From: Cardinalis cardinalis
Taxonomy: Eukaryota; Chordata; Aves; Passeriformes; Cardinalidae
NCBI GenBank assembly: GCA_014549065.1
Contig: JACDOX010000007.1
Coordinates: 4,457,347 to 4,521,346 of the forward strand
DNA length: 64,000 bases
Reading direction: 5' to 3'
The notes under the pieces were generated by a model that was not told where the DNA came from, made no database searches, and was given only the letters and a program-made list of their open reading frames with translations. Made by a program: the position numbers and the translations under genes. Shown here piece after piece: positions 1 to 12,800 of the stretch (position 1 is the first letter of the stretch; each line of letters opens with the position of its first letter).

Positions 1-3000
1 TTGTTTTTTTGTTTTACTATTTGGTAGCTGGTGAGTTTTATGGCTCTTTTGTGTAGTTCGCTCCTGCTGATGTTATTGTGGTTCTGTGAGCAATACCGAA
101 ATAAGGTCCACAAACAAGAAATGCTGTGGTTCAAGTGTTTAATTGCAATATGTATTTTTTCACAAATGGAATGGAAAGAGATTTCAAAAAGCATTTTAAT
201 ACCATGCCTATTTCAGTAATGAAGAGTCAGCCAATTAATACTTTCAGTATGTATTTAGAATATTTTGTTTTCCTAATGTTTTTAGATGAGTTCTCGCTCT
301 GCAATGGGAATGTGTAGGTGAACCTTCTGTGGAATACTTTTCTGTAGAATTGAAATGTGCTGACAGGCAGAGAAAAAGCTGTGCTGTTACGTGAGAGTTG
401 GGAAGTTGGGCAAGGTTTTTTCTACAGTATGGAAGGCCAGATGGGCGACAGGTTCCTACCAGAAGTGTTGGGGGATTTTTCTTTTTTTTTCTTTCTTTTT
501 TTTTTTGTTAATTCTGTTGTGGCTATTGATCTCAGCTTTTGATCACCAAGTAATAAGGATATAAAGAAAGTCCCAAAGAACTTATGGTGTTACTAGCTTT
601 GGAGGTTGAGGTGGTTTTGTTTGTTTGTTTTATTATTTAAACTGAAAATCAACTCAAAGATCTACTTAGTTCTCTAGTAGTTTTTGAAAAGGTTTGCATG
701 TGTCGTACATGTGTGAACTCCTATAGTAATGGCATGATGTACAAATGAGAAAAGGATGAGAATTGAGACAAGCTGTCCAGGCAGCTACAGCCTAGTAGTT
801 GTATTCATTTTGTTTGTAGTTGGACCTTGATCTTAGACTATTTCTATGGTAAGACGTGCATATGGCTGACAAGACTTAATGTGAGTTTCATCACGTTCTC
901 TATTTTTCATGTTTTCATTTATTTTAAAAGAAGTTTGCCAATTTATTAAATATATTTTTTTCATAGAGGTGGTTTGAATGCAGTTGAGAATCACAGGGTC
1001 TGGGGCTATCACAGGGATTGAGAGACATTTGCAAGGACTGTCCTAAATAAGCAAGTTTTGTGGATTCTGGTGGGTTTGGTCCTTGAGATTTCAGCAGTTT
1101 GGGAAAGCAGTGAAGTCAGTGTTGGCAAGCAGCACATGTTTTTCTGCACTTTTTATCTTTTTTTTTCTTTTTTTTTTCTCTGTGACAAAAGAAGGTCATG
1201 AATGAGGAAGCTCTGGTGGAACAGGACAGCTTGAATCTGGGAAATTTATGTTCTCAGGACGTTTGGCTGTTTGTCCTGTTCAGATACAGGCTTTGAAAAC
1301 TGGTTGTGCATTTCATGGGTTTCACTTTTATCAGAAGGAATTTTATTTAGAAAATAGGTGTTTACAAAAAGAAATTTCATATCTTTTACTTAGGAGATTG
1401 CATTGGTTTAGATTTTTTGGAAGTATGGTCCTTGGAATTCTTACAGCTCTGCTATGCTGTTCTCTTTCATGGAAATGTTGCTCTCTGTGGTTGTACAGTC
1501 TGTATGTTTATGGTAATTCTGCTTTGGGAGAAAATAAAGGTGAATCAATAATGTTTTATGTAGCTTCCGTAGTAGACTTTAATCACCATGGATATCAAAT
1601 ACTAGAACAAGTTCTTTGTTCTAGGAAAGTTAAATATGTTGGATAACAAAAATGGACTCTAGGCAGCAGTAGTCAAAATAATATCTTGACCTCAATAGCT
1701 GATACTTTAAAAGATCCTTTTCCTTTTTTGGTATTGTATTGTTTTCCCAAAACCATCTTGCAATGTATTTTTTTTATACTCAGTTGAACAGCTCAAATTA
1801 ACCTCTCTGGTGAAAACTGAAACATGCTAGGTTCTGTCTAAGCACAAGGAAACNCTTCTTTACTGTGAGGGTGACTGCGCACATGCAGTGGTTACACAAG
1901 GGAGTTGTGGGGTCTCCTTCTATAGAGNGGCCCTTTCTGGTTTTACCTGTGATGTTTGTCACTGACTAGAGGCAACATGAAATGAGCAGTTTTGACTTTT
2001 GCTATCTGATCGTTTTCAAATAGCAGGAAAGGAATGCTTTGAACAGCGAAATGAAATATTTCAGGGTGTACTGAAGCAGTTTTTAAGCCTAGAGTGTATG
2101 TCCTTTATTAAACCCAAGGGCTAGTTTGAAACAAGTCTGAACTGAGTTCCTTTATGAGTGCAGTCAAAACTTGAGTATTTCATGTCTTCAGAGGGCCTGG
2201 ATTGTAACAGAACTCACACACAAAGAGTGATAAATATTAAATAGACAAAGCTAGGAAACACAGAGATGACATAGCTTTAAGTCTGCCTCTGCGTAGCTGG
2301 CTGTATTTTGTTTACTGCTGTCAATCTTCTAGCAGCATTTTGGGTGTGAATACATTGAATTAGGGGAAAAGCAATTTAGAGGCTTTACATCCCAGTTTTA
2401 TATTACTGAAGAAAAATGAAACTTGAACACATCCATTAAATCTTACCAAATTTTTGTTATGTAGATTATTTTAGTAGTTTTGCATTAGGGTTTTATGTGG
2501 TGACCTCTGACTGACAAGAGAAGAATAGGTGAGTGATGTCATGGAGGCAAGAATGATGAGGTTATGGTACAGCTTGTGTGGTGTGTTCTAAATCTCTTAA
2601 ATACAATAGGTATAGGTAATTTCTTTGGAAAACGTGCAGGAGAAACAACTGCTCAAGCTTTTGCCTTAGAAAACGTTCATATTTAGGCTTTAATGGTGAT
2701 ACTCTGGTATCTCACTGTTCTGCAGAAAAAAAAGTCCACATTTATGTACAAAGGGGCATGTTGGGTGGTAAAGATGGTAAACTTGGGTTGCACTGGCATG
2801 CTTTAATTCCACACTAGTTCGTCAGTATACGTGAAAGAATTTCCATGTCTTTTCCCAAGTAATCTATGCAGTTGAGTAACTTGTATTCTGTGTGATAGCT
2901 TCAGTTCATGTTCTCTCCCTTGTCCATAGCTTTCCACCACCAGTTGCAGAAATTTTATTTCCTATTGCATCTATGCTGATACCTTCATACCTCATGTATT

Positions 3001-3412
3001 CCCATGCATTAAGTGCTTCCAAATATAATTAAAATTTCTATTTGAGACCTCTCATGTCCCTCTTTTGATTTTTATTGCTGCAGTTGGATTATGTTCATTC
3101 TCTGGAAGAGGGAAGAGCATGTAGTAAATAATTTAGTTCATTCAGAAGTTTCTGTTAGCAGTGTAGTGGCTNGACACAGGTAAAGGTCATGACTTCACGC
3201 ATGAGAAATCCAAATCATGTGAAAACAGCTGAAAAATGGTAGCTTGGTGTATCCAAATGCAGCTGTCAAAAAAAGNGTAACTCCTCTTTTGGAGCATTTA
3301 GCAATAAATATAGCAAGATTTACCTAAATGTCAAACAAAGCTATCAAAGTTACTGAAGGAAATGCCAGATTTCAGTTGTCTGTGTAGATTAGGATGATGT
3401 GGATGGTGTATC

Positions 3413-3963
3413 TGTGTGGTGGGTTGGCCTTGGCCAGCAATTAAGCGCCCTCCAACCACTCACTCACTTTCTCCTGCAGTAGGGTGAGAGAAAGAATGGG
3501 AATAGCAAGAGTAAGAAAAAGCTTGTAGATTGAGATAAAGGCAGTTGGGGAAATAAAGGGGGAAAGTTAAAAAAAAAGGTAAACACCCCCCCCCCCCAAC
3601 CAGCCAAATTGCCAAGCAACAAAAAAGCCCAACCAAGTGGTGCAAAGGTAGGTGCAGTCTGGTGCTCAGTCTCTGAGCCAAGAACACTACCCTGGAAGAA
3701 CTATCCCCAGTTTTATATTGCTGAGCATGATGGTTTATGGTTTGGAATATCCCATTGTGTTAGCTCCAGCCTTTCTCCCACCCTCAGCCTACCCACTGTG
3801 GGGGCAAAGTGAGAAACAGAGAAGGCCTTCATGCTGTGCAGCACTGTTCAGCAATAGCTTAAGCAGTGGTGTTAGCAGCATTGTTTAAGTCACAAATTTG
3901 AAACATAGCACCATATGGGCTGATAGGAAGGAAGTTAACTCTGTCCCAGCCAGACGAAGTGCA
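3413..3963 (+). mobile_element. Solo LTR of avian endogenous retrovirus (plus orientation)
   Basis: It starts TGTGTGGTGGGTTGGCCTTG and ends near GAAGTTAACTCTGTCCCAGC...GTGCA, both typical of a common avian ERV LTR; the middle has TTTTATATTGCTGAGCATGA, also typical. It carries an AATAAA at about 3551 and a C12 run at 3586-3597. No internal retroviral genes flank it. Boundaries are approximate and I could not see a clean target duplication. Family assignment is from memory of such repeats. Confidence 0.7.
3586..3597 (+). repeat. C12 homopolymer inside the LTR
   Basis: Twelve consecutive C follow an A-rich stretch (3570-3585). The length may be unreliable in the assembly. Confidence 0.9.
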
Positions 3964-6900
3964 GCCTACTTAGCATCTCACTGGCTGTGATGGAACTGTG
4001 AATTTTGTGTCCTCAGAGTTAATTCAGGCTTTTCTGCAGCAGAGGTGCAGCAGTGTGGCTCTGCTCTGTCTGGACTCTGCTCCTGAAAGGAGTGCATCTA
4101 CTTTATGTTGGCACATACCAAGTGACTGGCCCCTGGATGGCCATCCCCAGCAGTGTGTTCCAGATTAAATGTTGACCAAAGCATAATAAAAATACCTTGT
4201 CTTATATAAGCAAATCTTGATTGATTTATGGATTTTTTTTGAGAGTTGAGTCCTTCTCTTGCTCTTCCCATTAGGAGTCAGAAGGAATGCTTGCGGTTTT
4301 TGTTTAGAGTGCTGAGCTGGATTTAAACTGACCCGTTGCTTTTATGATTGCAGAACTAAGCAAAATGTTTTAATGATTCATTATCATTTGTNTTCTATGA
4401 GTTCAAGTATAGTATGAGGAAATGTCAGTATTGCCATCCCTGTTTTGTTCCCTTGTCCTACCACTTTCTTTCCACTCATAAATTAGTAAATAGGTTTTGA
4501 TAGGGTCNGACCCTTTTGTCCCTAGGCTTGCTAGCTGCCATTTAACATAAGTGACAAGTTTTCACCCATGAATTTTACAAGCTTGAGTGTTTATTTGCAA
4601 TGTCTTTTCAGTTGGATTGGAGTAGGTTATTAGAGATCTAATAAGGCTGTGCTGCATTCACAGCTGAATGAGTCCATCTGCGCCTTGCACAGAGGGCTGT
4701 GGGCTGCCATGAGGCACAGTGCTGCTTACATAAGGAGGGAATGGATGGGAGTGCTCTAATTCTGTCTTCCTCCTTCCACATTGAGTTGTCATCAGTGGCT
4801 TCTAGCAGAGAGCACCTGCTTGCTGACTNAACTCCTGAGGTCAAGTGTTGGTGAAGGCTGTATCGCAGCTGAATTCACCCAGAGTGATTATTGCTGCTCT
4901 GTGAGGGACAATAAATTCAGGAAAGACAAGTTGTAACATTAGGAGTGTTCAAGTAAGACTGTGTTTAAACTGAAAGTTTGTTATCATTGATAGGTACTTT
5001 GCAAATCTGATTCTTCTATTTTTGGGCACTTTTGACAAACTGTAAGAATACAGACAAAAATATGTTTGACAGTGCGTGTTGACAAAGATGTGTTTGATGG
5101 TGCATAATGAGCTAAATGCTCCCTGTTTAGGTTAATTGTATTGATACTTGACTGTCTCTCCCAAGCTGTGAAGGAATAAGGTTGATTTATGCTGCAGCTA
5201 GACTAACATGCAAATTGAAAAAAAAAAAGTAGAAAGTGACAGTAGCTTCTGCGCTGTTTCTATGCAGCTAATACTGATAAATGCAAATGTTTGAAACTAT
5301 CCTTCTGTTCAGCAAAGTTTATCATTTGTTGTAGCGTGCAGACCTGAAAGAATCNCTTATTTTTCAGGAGGTTTGTTACTCAAATAGTTATTTTCTGTTT
5401 TCTCTCTCTGTATTTGTTTACGGATATTAGTAAGAAGCTGCTCTCTAATAAGAGCATGCCAATTTTTTGTGTGATTGTGTTGGTGTTACTTAATCAGTTA
5501 ATGTCTTCTTGAACTAAAACCTCAGACTTTTAATTCTGTGGTTTTGGCTTGAATGGCATTCTGAATTGCATTAATTCATTAAAAAAGCAGACTTGTGTTT
5601 TCGTCTGCCAGAGTATACCTGACAATAAAAAGATTGCTTAATTTGTGTTTCTAATACTTATATTTACATATATTACAATATGAGAACATAAGCATCATAT
5701 TGGCTATTAATGACATTCTTGCTAATATGATAAATGNTAAATGTGTCCATCAAATGTTGTGTCGGTTATGTCAGTATTTTGATTTTTTTCACTTGGGTAC
5801 CTAGGGAATGTTTGGAATTGTTGCGTTTTTCTTAATTGACAGNTTTCTCAGTGGATTTAAAAATTACAGGGTTCATACCCCACTACTAGCTTCTTGAACT
5901 TGCTTTTGTGTCTGCATGTTTTTTTGGTATTCAGAGGTATTGGTCTTTAAGATAGGTTCAGTATTTTGCAGCATTTGGCTCGTTGGATGATCCAAGCTGA
6001 TGCACCATAAGCATTTTTTCTCTCTGATATAGGGAAAGATTATTTTATTGCTGATTTATCTGAAATGCAGTANTGTAGGTTATTACTTTGACTCGTTATG
6101 AAAGAGGTATCAGTGTAAATAAAGTTTTTATTGGGATACTGATTCTTCTAATAAGCAAATTGTGTCAAACAGTTATTTCATTTTTGAAATNTTTTTTTTA
6201 ATAACATTGAAATGAAAACAGTCCTGAGTCTTACTTCATGAGGCTGTGACACCTGCCTGAAAAGTCAAAATAAGGCTCACTTNCTTGTTACTTCTTTAAT
6301 TGACAGTGTCTTTCCTGTTTTTACTGTCCTCCTAATTCTAAACACACTGTAACCGTTTAGGCCTTGCTGTTACCCAGTTGTTTGATTTCAGGAGGGATAT
6401 TTTTCTGAATACTCTCCTTGTTAGTAGAAGAGTAAGCTATAAAGTCGNTTCCTACATTCCTACATAAAAAGGAGCTGTGCAGCTGTCTGAAATATCCAGT
6501 ATTTAGTGGGTGATAGAGGACAGGACTGTTTTAGTGACAATACAAAGGAAAAAAGACATGGTAGTCTCATCTCTCCCACAGGCTACTTCAGACGTAGTGG
6601 TAATGAATAAATGAGTTTGTATTTTAATTTAAACCTGTATTAGGTAGCAGTCCTGCCCTTTGAGAAAAAGTTAAGCATTTGAACTTCCAGAATTATTTAT
6701 TGTGCAAACTGGACTGTTTTAGTGGACATACTGGCTGTTACTACCTAGAACAGACTTCAGCCTGATCTCNCAGTAGCTGAGCCTTTGAAGACTCCTGGAG
6801 TCTAACCTAAGTTGATCTGCTGTGCCTTGTCCTGAAGGATTTCTGTGCTGAGAGTCTTCTGCCAAAAGAAGCTGGACTTTACAGTCCAGCTGGTGATTCT

Positions 6901-9690
6901 AGAGTCCAGTCTTGATTCCCTAATGTCTTTCCTTTGCTTTTTAGCAATATGAAATTCAGGACCAAAAAACCCTGTAAGATTTGGTTTTGGAAAGAGTTNC
7001 ACAAATTTTCATTGAAAGAGTAATGCTTAAAATGTTACAATGTCCATGCTTAAAATGGGCTGTAAGCAGTCCATTTTCTATNTGGGCACCTTCTGTTTCT
7101 TCTTTATTGGGATCTGAGTGCCTTTGGGAAGGTGGAACAGCTTGGGGGGCAGCTCAGGGTTTATGATCATCCATGAACTAGTCTTGAGAACTTCGTGACG
7201 CTTTGGCATGGGATGTGATATGTTCAGCTTCTCATTTTTATAAGTTCAGGCTGTTTTTCTNTTCTTTTCTGTGAAGTATTTTAAGATTATGCGTTTGTTG
7301 CCTCCTTCTGTTTATTTTAGTGGTGGTCATTCCTGTCTTTTTACAGAAAAGCTGAAATACTTNCAGGTACTGCGTCCGGTGGTCTGATTTTGTAGAATTA
7401 TAGTAATCAAATTCTGCTGAAATATTACAAGATACNTAATTTTTTGTTCTATAGTTTTAACTCCTTTTTAAATTGCAGAAGAAAATTCACAGCCTGTAGA
7501 TTAATCAGTATTGNTCAATACAGATATGATACACATTTTAATAAAAATGATACATAGATATATTATTGACCCGAGACCGATACCACTTGGCAGTATTATT
7601 CAGAATCTAGTGAGCATGTTGGGATTTTGCTTCAAAGTGTAGAGAATTTAGCACCTTTGATGATGTCNCTGCTACATTTTTGCTACTTCAATTGCTTCCG
7701 CATTGTTTTTGCATATTGCCCAGTGCCTTTGATCTCAAGAGTGAATGTTTAAAGATAATAATCTCTTTGGTTCAAGGAGAAGGTTTGAAGGCCTTTGGAA
7801 AGTCATGCATTGGATCATTTTTCAGTTGTCAATTTCAAGTGAGAGGTCAGGCCTAGGTGGGGTTGAACAATTACTCTTTTTTGCAGAGGAAAGGAAAGCC
7901 TTGTGCATTATGTTTTCATAATAGCCCAAGTATAGGAGTAGGTTTTTCTTTCACTTCTCTTGTGATGCCATTGTTTACAGAAACTGATTTTATGTCCTTT
8001 TTTCTACTCAGGCATATTTATCACAAGATTGCTTGAAGGTTTGTGTCTTGTAATAAAGCTGTGGTTTTCAGCTTTTGAAGAAATGTGGGCATTTCAGGGT
8101 TGTTATTGATAGTGTCTGCATACTATAATTTAGAGTCTGTTAAAGGGTGCAGTAAGTGTAAGTTTATGCATGAAAAAGATAAGTGATGTTTGCATCATTC
8201 TCTTACAGAGANATATTTGATAACTAAACTTTGCAAAGGAAAATTTAATTGGATCACTTAGTCCTGGAATGGGAAGTGCAAGTCCCTAGGGCATTAGTTT
8301 TTGTTGTGATTTTTTGCCTAGATAAATTGTGCTGAAGTGTTTCCTACAGCTTCCTCAACTACAAGCTTTTAAAGTTTGCTTATGAGAATTTTAGCAGGAN
8401 AAAAAATGATCAGGACATAAGGTATTGATATTTTCTTTTCCCNTGTAAATGTTGTGGTGAATGAGAGAGGACTTTGAATTGGGNGCAGTAGAGTGGAAAT
8501 ACTATATGAACTATATAATCTTCAGTTTCCTCTGAGGAAATATAAACAGGATGCTGGAAACTTCTGCTTGTTTTNTTGTTACTTCTGTGCCTAGTTCTTA
8601 GATACATGAAGAAAAGTACTGACTCAAAGAGAAACATCAGAAACNTTGCATGTCTAGATAATAAAATAAATATTCCCTTTTTTTATGTTGTGTTGTTGAT
8701 GCAGTTTTAGTTGTGGTANTTTGAAACTGAATTGTATAGATTTTTTTCCTCTTTCATGACCCTAACCCGTAGCACAAAGTGATCCCTCCTGCCAGTCACT
8801 TTTCTTAAAGTTTTTCTTAAATAAAGATAACTTTCTTAGTAATACAGTATCTTCTCAAATGTAAAATGTGTTTAACTTCCTCAGATTAATATTTTCCTTA
8901 TATCATAAAGTCTTTATAGGATTGACTTCACTCATTTGAGCAGGAGAATATAGAAGCTTGCAACTTGGTGTATCAAAAGTTACATGACTGTAGGAGTTCA
9001 AAAGAAAACTGTATGGGCTTAGACTGGGTCTGTTTAAAGAAAAATACATCTCTTTCCATTGATTGAGTGTCTAGCACTTAGACTTGCAGTTTATTGCATT
9101 GCTCTCAACTGCTTGAAACATTGGTGTCGGATTTACAACTCTAAAGGTTTTAAAATAGGTTTTAATAAAGTTTTTGTAATGCCAGAAGGAGAAGAAGGTA
9201 TATATTTTTCTTAGGGAAGGAGAGAGCAAGAGAAGGGAGGGAGGGCAGAAAATCTGTCTAGTCAGAACTGCTGACTATGTAGTTTTTTAAAACTTTTTTA
9301 GAAACCTGTGATGTAATATTATTAAAAGTAACCCCTGGCAGTCCCTTACTCATACCTAGTGCTTTTTGCAAGGTTTCATTTTGTTTCAGACTTAATGCGT
9401 GTTTGTGAAGCAGAGAAAGAATTNATTTCAAATTACTGGGGAAAGGTGATTATTTATGTCTGTAGTGACTGGCAGTTTGAGATATGGATACATTTGGTTG
9501 ATCCTCTGTCAATGGCAGCAGTAATATTTCAGCCTGAGATCTTCAAGATTCCTTGAAGTTACGCTGTTGGATAAGTCAGAAATCTTAGAGGAATTGAAAT
9601 AGTTTCTGCTTCAAATTATTCTGTTTTTACAATAAATTATAAGTAGATAAAATGTGACTTCATACAAATGTTTTNTTGCTTGTTTTGTAG

Positions 9691-9833
9691 ACGATGTTCT
9701 GACACCAACTACAGAGAACGGTAATTTTCCCTACCAAGTACCCAACTTCCATAAGTGTGAGATTTGTTTGCTGTCTTTTCCAAGAGAGACCCAGTTCCAG
9801 CGCCATATGAGGGATCATGAGCAAAATGACAAG
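9691..9833 (+). CDS. ZNF236: ZNF236 exon 1 of window (finger 1)
   Basis: The acceptor is TTTTGTAG and the donor is AAG/GTANGAG, whose fourth intron base is an N. The exon begins with the last two bases of a split codon (phase 1 entry) and ends on a whole codon. It encodes an acidic/Thr-rich lead (DVLTPTTENGNF) followed by finger 1, HKCEIC...HMRDH, at about 9750-9818. No start codon lies in frame inside the exon before the finger, so translation starts upstream. Confidence 0.93.
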
Positions 9834-12800
9834 GTANGAGTTGGGCTAGATATAACCAGTGTACATTGGTATTTTCATATACTGTCAAGTGAAGCTAGCA
9901 CAAGACATCTTCTTCATTTATTTTCAGTCACACCACTAATAATTATTACTTGGGGATCTCAGAGTTTTGTGACATATCTCTTTTATGTTTTCTCATGTTT
10001 CCTTTGAGATAGGACCTTCCTTTGATGCCCTTTAATTGGATTGTTGTTTCCAGATCAGTAGTTTTTAATTTTAGCCATTTTCTTTGATATGTAAAATACC
10101 CAGGTGGATGACAAAATGTGTGAGTTTTTTTCAATAGAGTTTGCAAAGTGATTCTACACATTAGCAATAAAAAGAAAATAATGCTTATATTAATTAACAG
10201 GATCCTACTTGTAANCTAATTTAGTATGTATGTATTAATCAGTGGATTAATGTCATCACTTTAGCTGCTTACGAATCAAATTTGGGAAAGAATGAGAAGA
10301 ATATCAGTATATGATTAAGACTGGACTGGCTTTTTAAATGCAGCTTTTGGCACAAGTTGCATCTGTAATATGAAGCATTTATTTCTCTTGCTTTCTTGTT
10401 CATAAAGCTAAAACNACAGACATGTAATAGGAAAATAATTCTGTTACTTTTTGAGGTAGCCCTAAATACAGATTAATTTTCACAAAATGTAGCTTAATAA
10501 TGGAGATAATTCACATATACAAAAACAACTTATACAACTTTCAGTGTTGTAAAATTGATAAGGTTAAGCCCATGCTATTGCACACTNATGTGAGAGCCTT
10601 TATATCCAACAGTGAAAGGGCTCTTAAAGAATGAANACTGGTTTTGCAGATACCAAGTGAGGAGCAGTCAGGCCTAGTATAAACAAGTGTTTTGCTGCTT
10701 TGATTATTAGTTTTACTTCAGGAGATTTCGTGGAACCTCAGAATATGCTGAGTTGAAAGGATACACAATGATCATCAAGACCAACCCCTGATGCTGTACA
10801 GGACACCCCAAGAGTCACACCATGTGCCTGAGAGCATTGTCTAAATCCTNCTTGAACTCTGTCAGGCCTGGTGCTGTGACCACTTCCCTGGGGAGCCTGT
10901 TCCAGTGTCCAGCCACCCTCTGGGTGAATCATGATCACAGTTAAAATANGAGAATGTATTTCTGTCTCCTGCTCATTGCTCTCTCTTACTAACTTCACTC
11001 TTTTCAGACAGTCTAAGTTTTGAGTCTCTGGTTTCCTTAGTTCCCCTTCTTTCTTTTCCGTTTGTACTCTTATAATGCTATATTTGTATTTTCTGTAATG
11101 AGATGCAAAGAGGATAAAATAATTAATATTGGTATTATTAAGCATCATTATCCTATGTAGGTACTTAAATTGTTCTTTTCTAATGTTTAACATTTTGATT
11201 TGTATGGTTATATGTGTCACTCAGAGTATATGTAGCTTATGGGAAGACTGAATTTTTGTCTTTATTTTTGTGATTTTAACAAACAGCCTCACCGGTGTGA
11301 CCAGTGTCCAATGTCATTTAATGTTGAATTCAACTTGACACTTCACAAATGTACTCACAATGGCGAAGATCCTACGTGTCCTGTGTGCAACAAGAAGTTC
11401 TCCAGAGTAGCCAGTCTGAAAGCACATATAATGCTACATGAGAAAGAGGAGGTAATTCGTTAAACTCTGTAACTTAATTTTGAAAAGACATGTCATAGTG
11501 GTTGTATTTAATCCCTTACCTGTATGCTTTAGATTTTGTGNAAAGTTAGATTTTGAATAAATGATTTTGTTCTGAAGAAATATAAAACTTTATATGGGGA
11601 GTCTGTTTTAATATTAGTTACAGAAATTAATATTCTGATTATAAATAANTGTTCCCATTGTGTCTTTATGAACAAAAGGAACTTGAGCATATTTGATAGA
11701 TACCATATCATACTATATATAAACATTAACTGATTGGTTATTTGCACATAATTTTATTTTGAAGATACTTCTGTGNCTTAATCTACGTTGATAAGCCTAC
11801 ACATAAGAAATAATGTGTGATCATGTTTGATGGCAGATGTCATGGTGAGGCACTCTCACCATTCATAGAAATAGATAAAGNTATTACCTTATCTACAGCT
11901 CCCACCTCTGTTTTTGTGTGGTTGGTGGTTTTGCTTGAGAGTACTTTTTCTTTCCCCTATCAAAATTTCATTTTTCTTTTTGATAGANTGTTGATTGAAT
12001 TCTTAGCAGTTAATACATAGCGGTGTATTTTGCACACTTAATAGTCTTTACTGCATTACAACAATTGCCAGAATAGAATGCACTGCCTAAAATACCAAGT
12101 TTTTGATGATGTAATTGCCTCTTCCTCCTGTTAAGGCTTTTTTAAAATTGCACTTTGTGTTGGAGAATTGGAGCTGAATCAGGAATGCACTTTTATTGTC
12201 TGACTTCTAATCACAAATGTAACAGTGGTGTGTTTCTCCANGCCAATTGCTGACAGCTTACAGCAGTTTTGACCTGTAAGTTGGGGATAATAGGCCTGTG
12301 TGCACTTTTCCCTAAACCAGATGCAGGGCATGCCGTCTGTAGAGATTGTATTCCTTCTTTAATCATTTTAGCTCATGTTTTGTCATGTACACAGCCANGT
12401 AGGCAGCCAAGATAAGTGGACTGGAGTCCAGTTTTGCTATATATTAATGTATCTATAATGATAAATGGCTTAATTGGTGTTATTAAGGAAACTTGATTTA
12501 TTAGTTGCTCGAAACGTCAGAATAAGAAAGACACCTGAGGCTGGTTTTTGGTTTTATTATTTATTATTTATTGTTTATTTCTACCACTAAGTGATTTTTC
12601 ATGCACTTCAGCAGTGCTGATTATTTTGCTTTGGTGCAGATGTCAGAATAGGCTGTGTGATGCCTTCCNATTTAAAATTCCATCTGCAGCTTGAAAATTA
12701 AATTTATAAAAATATGAACNTATTTCAATTGCTAATGAATATGTTTCTTAGAATACCCAATAGTTTTGTGATAAAACAGAGATGAATGTAGCAATTAATT

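Larger units (their letters stand above)
1..9690 (+). other. Non-coding stretch upstream of first visible exon (probably ZNF236 intron)
   Basis: The first visible exon enters with a split codon, so this is taken as the 3' part of an intron, not intergenic DNA. It contains the LTR at 3413-3963, T-rich tracts (481-508, 1158-1180) and otherwise unstructured AT-rich sequence. I saw no CpG island, promoter or supportable coding exon; a very short upstream coding exon could be missed. Confidence 0.7.

Noticed and set aside
1198..1300. Short ATG open frame (MNEEALVEQDSLNLG) as a possible ZNF236 first coding exon
   Set aside because: No donor in the needed phase follows the acidic part, it runs to a stop, and there is no promoter-like or GC-rich context.
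1248..1646. 132-codon plus-strand open frame
   Set aside because: No recognisable domain, composition like the surrounding AT/T-rich sequence, no splice or promoter context; likely chance.
3413..3963. Full endogenous retrovirus
   Set aside because: Only one LTR is visible, with no internal gag, pol or env sequence on either side.
10738..11220. 160-codon minus-strand open frame
   Set aside because: Its C-terminal half is the CR1 fragment read in a non-coding way and the rest is intron sequence.
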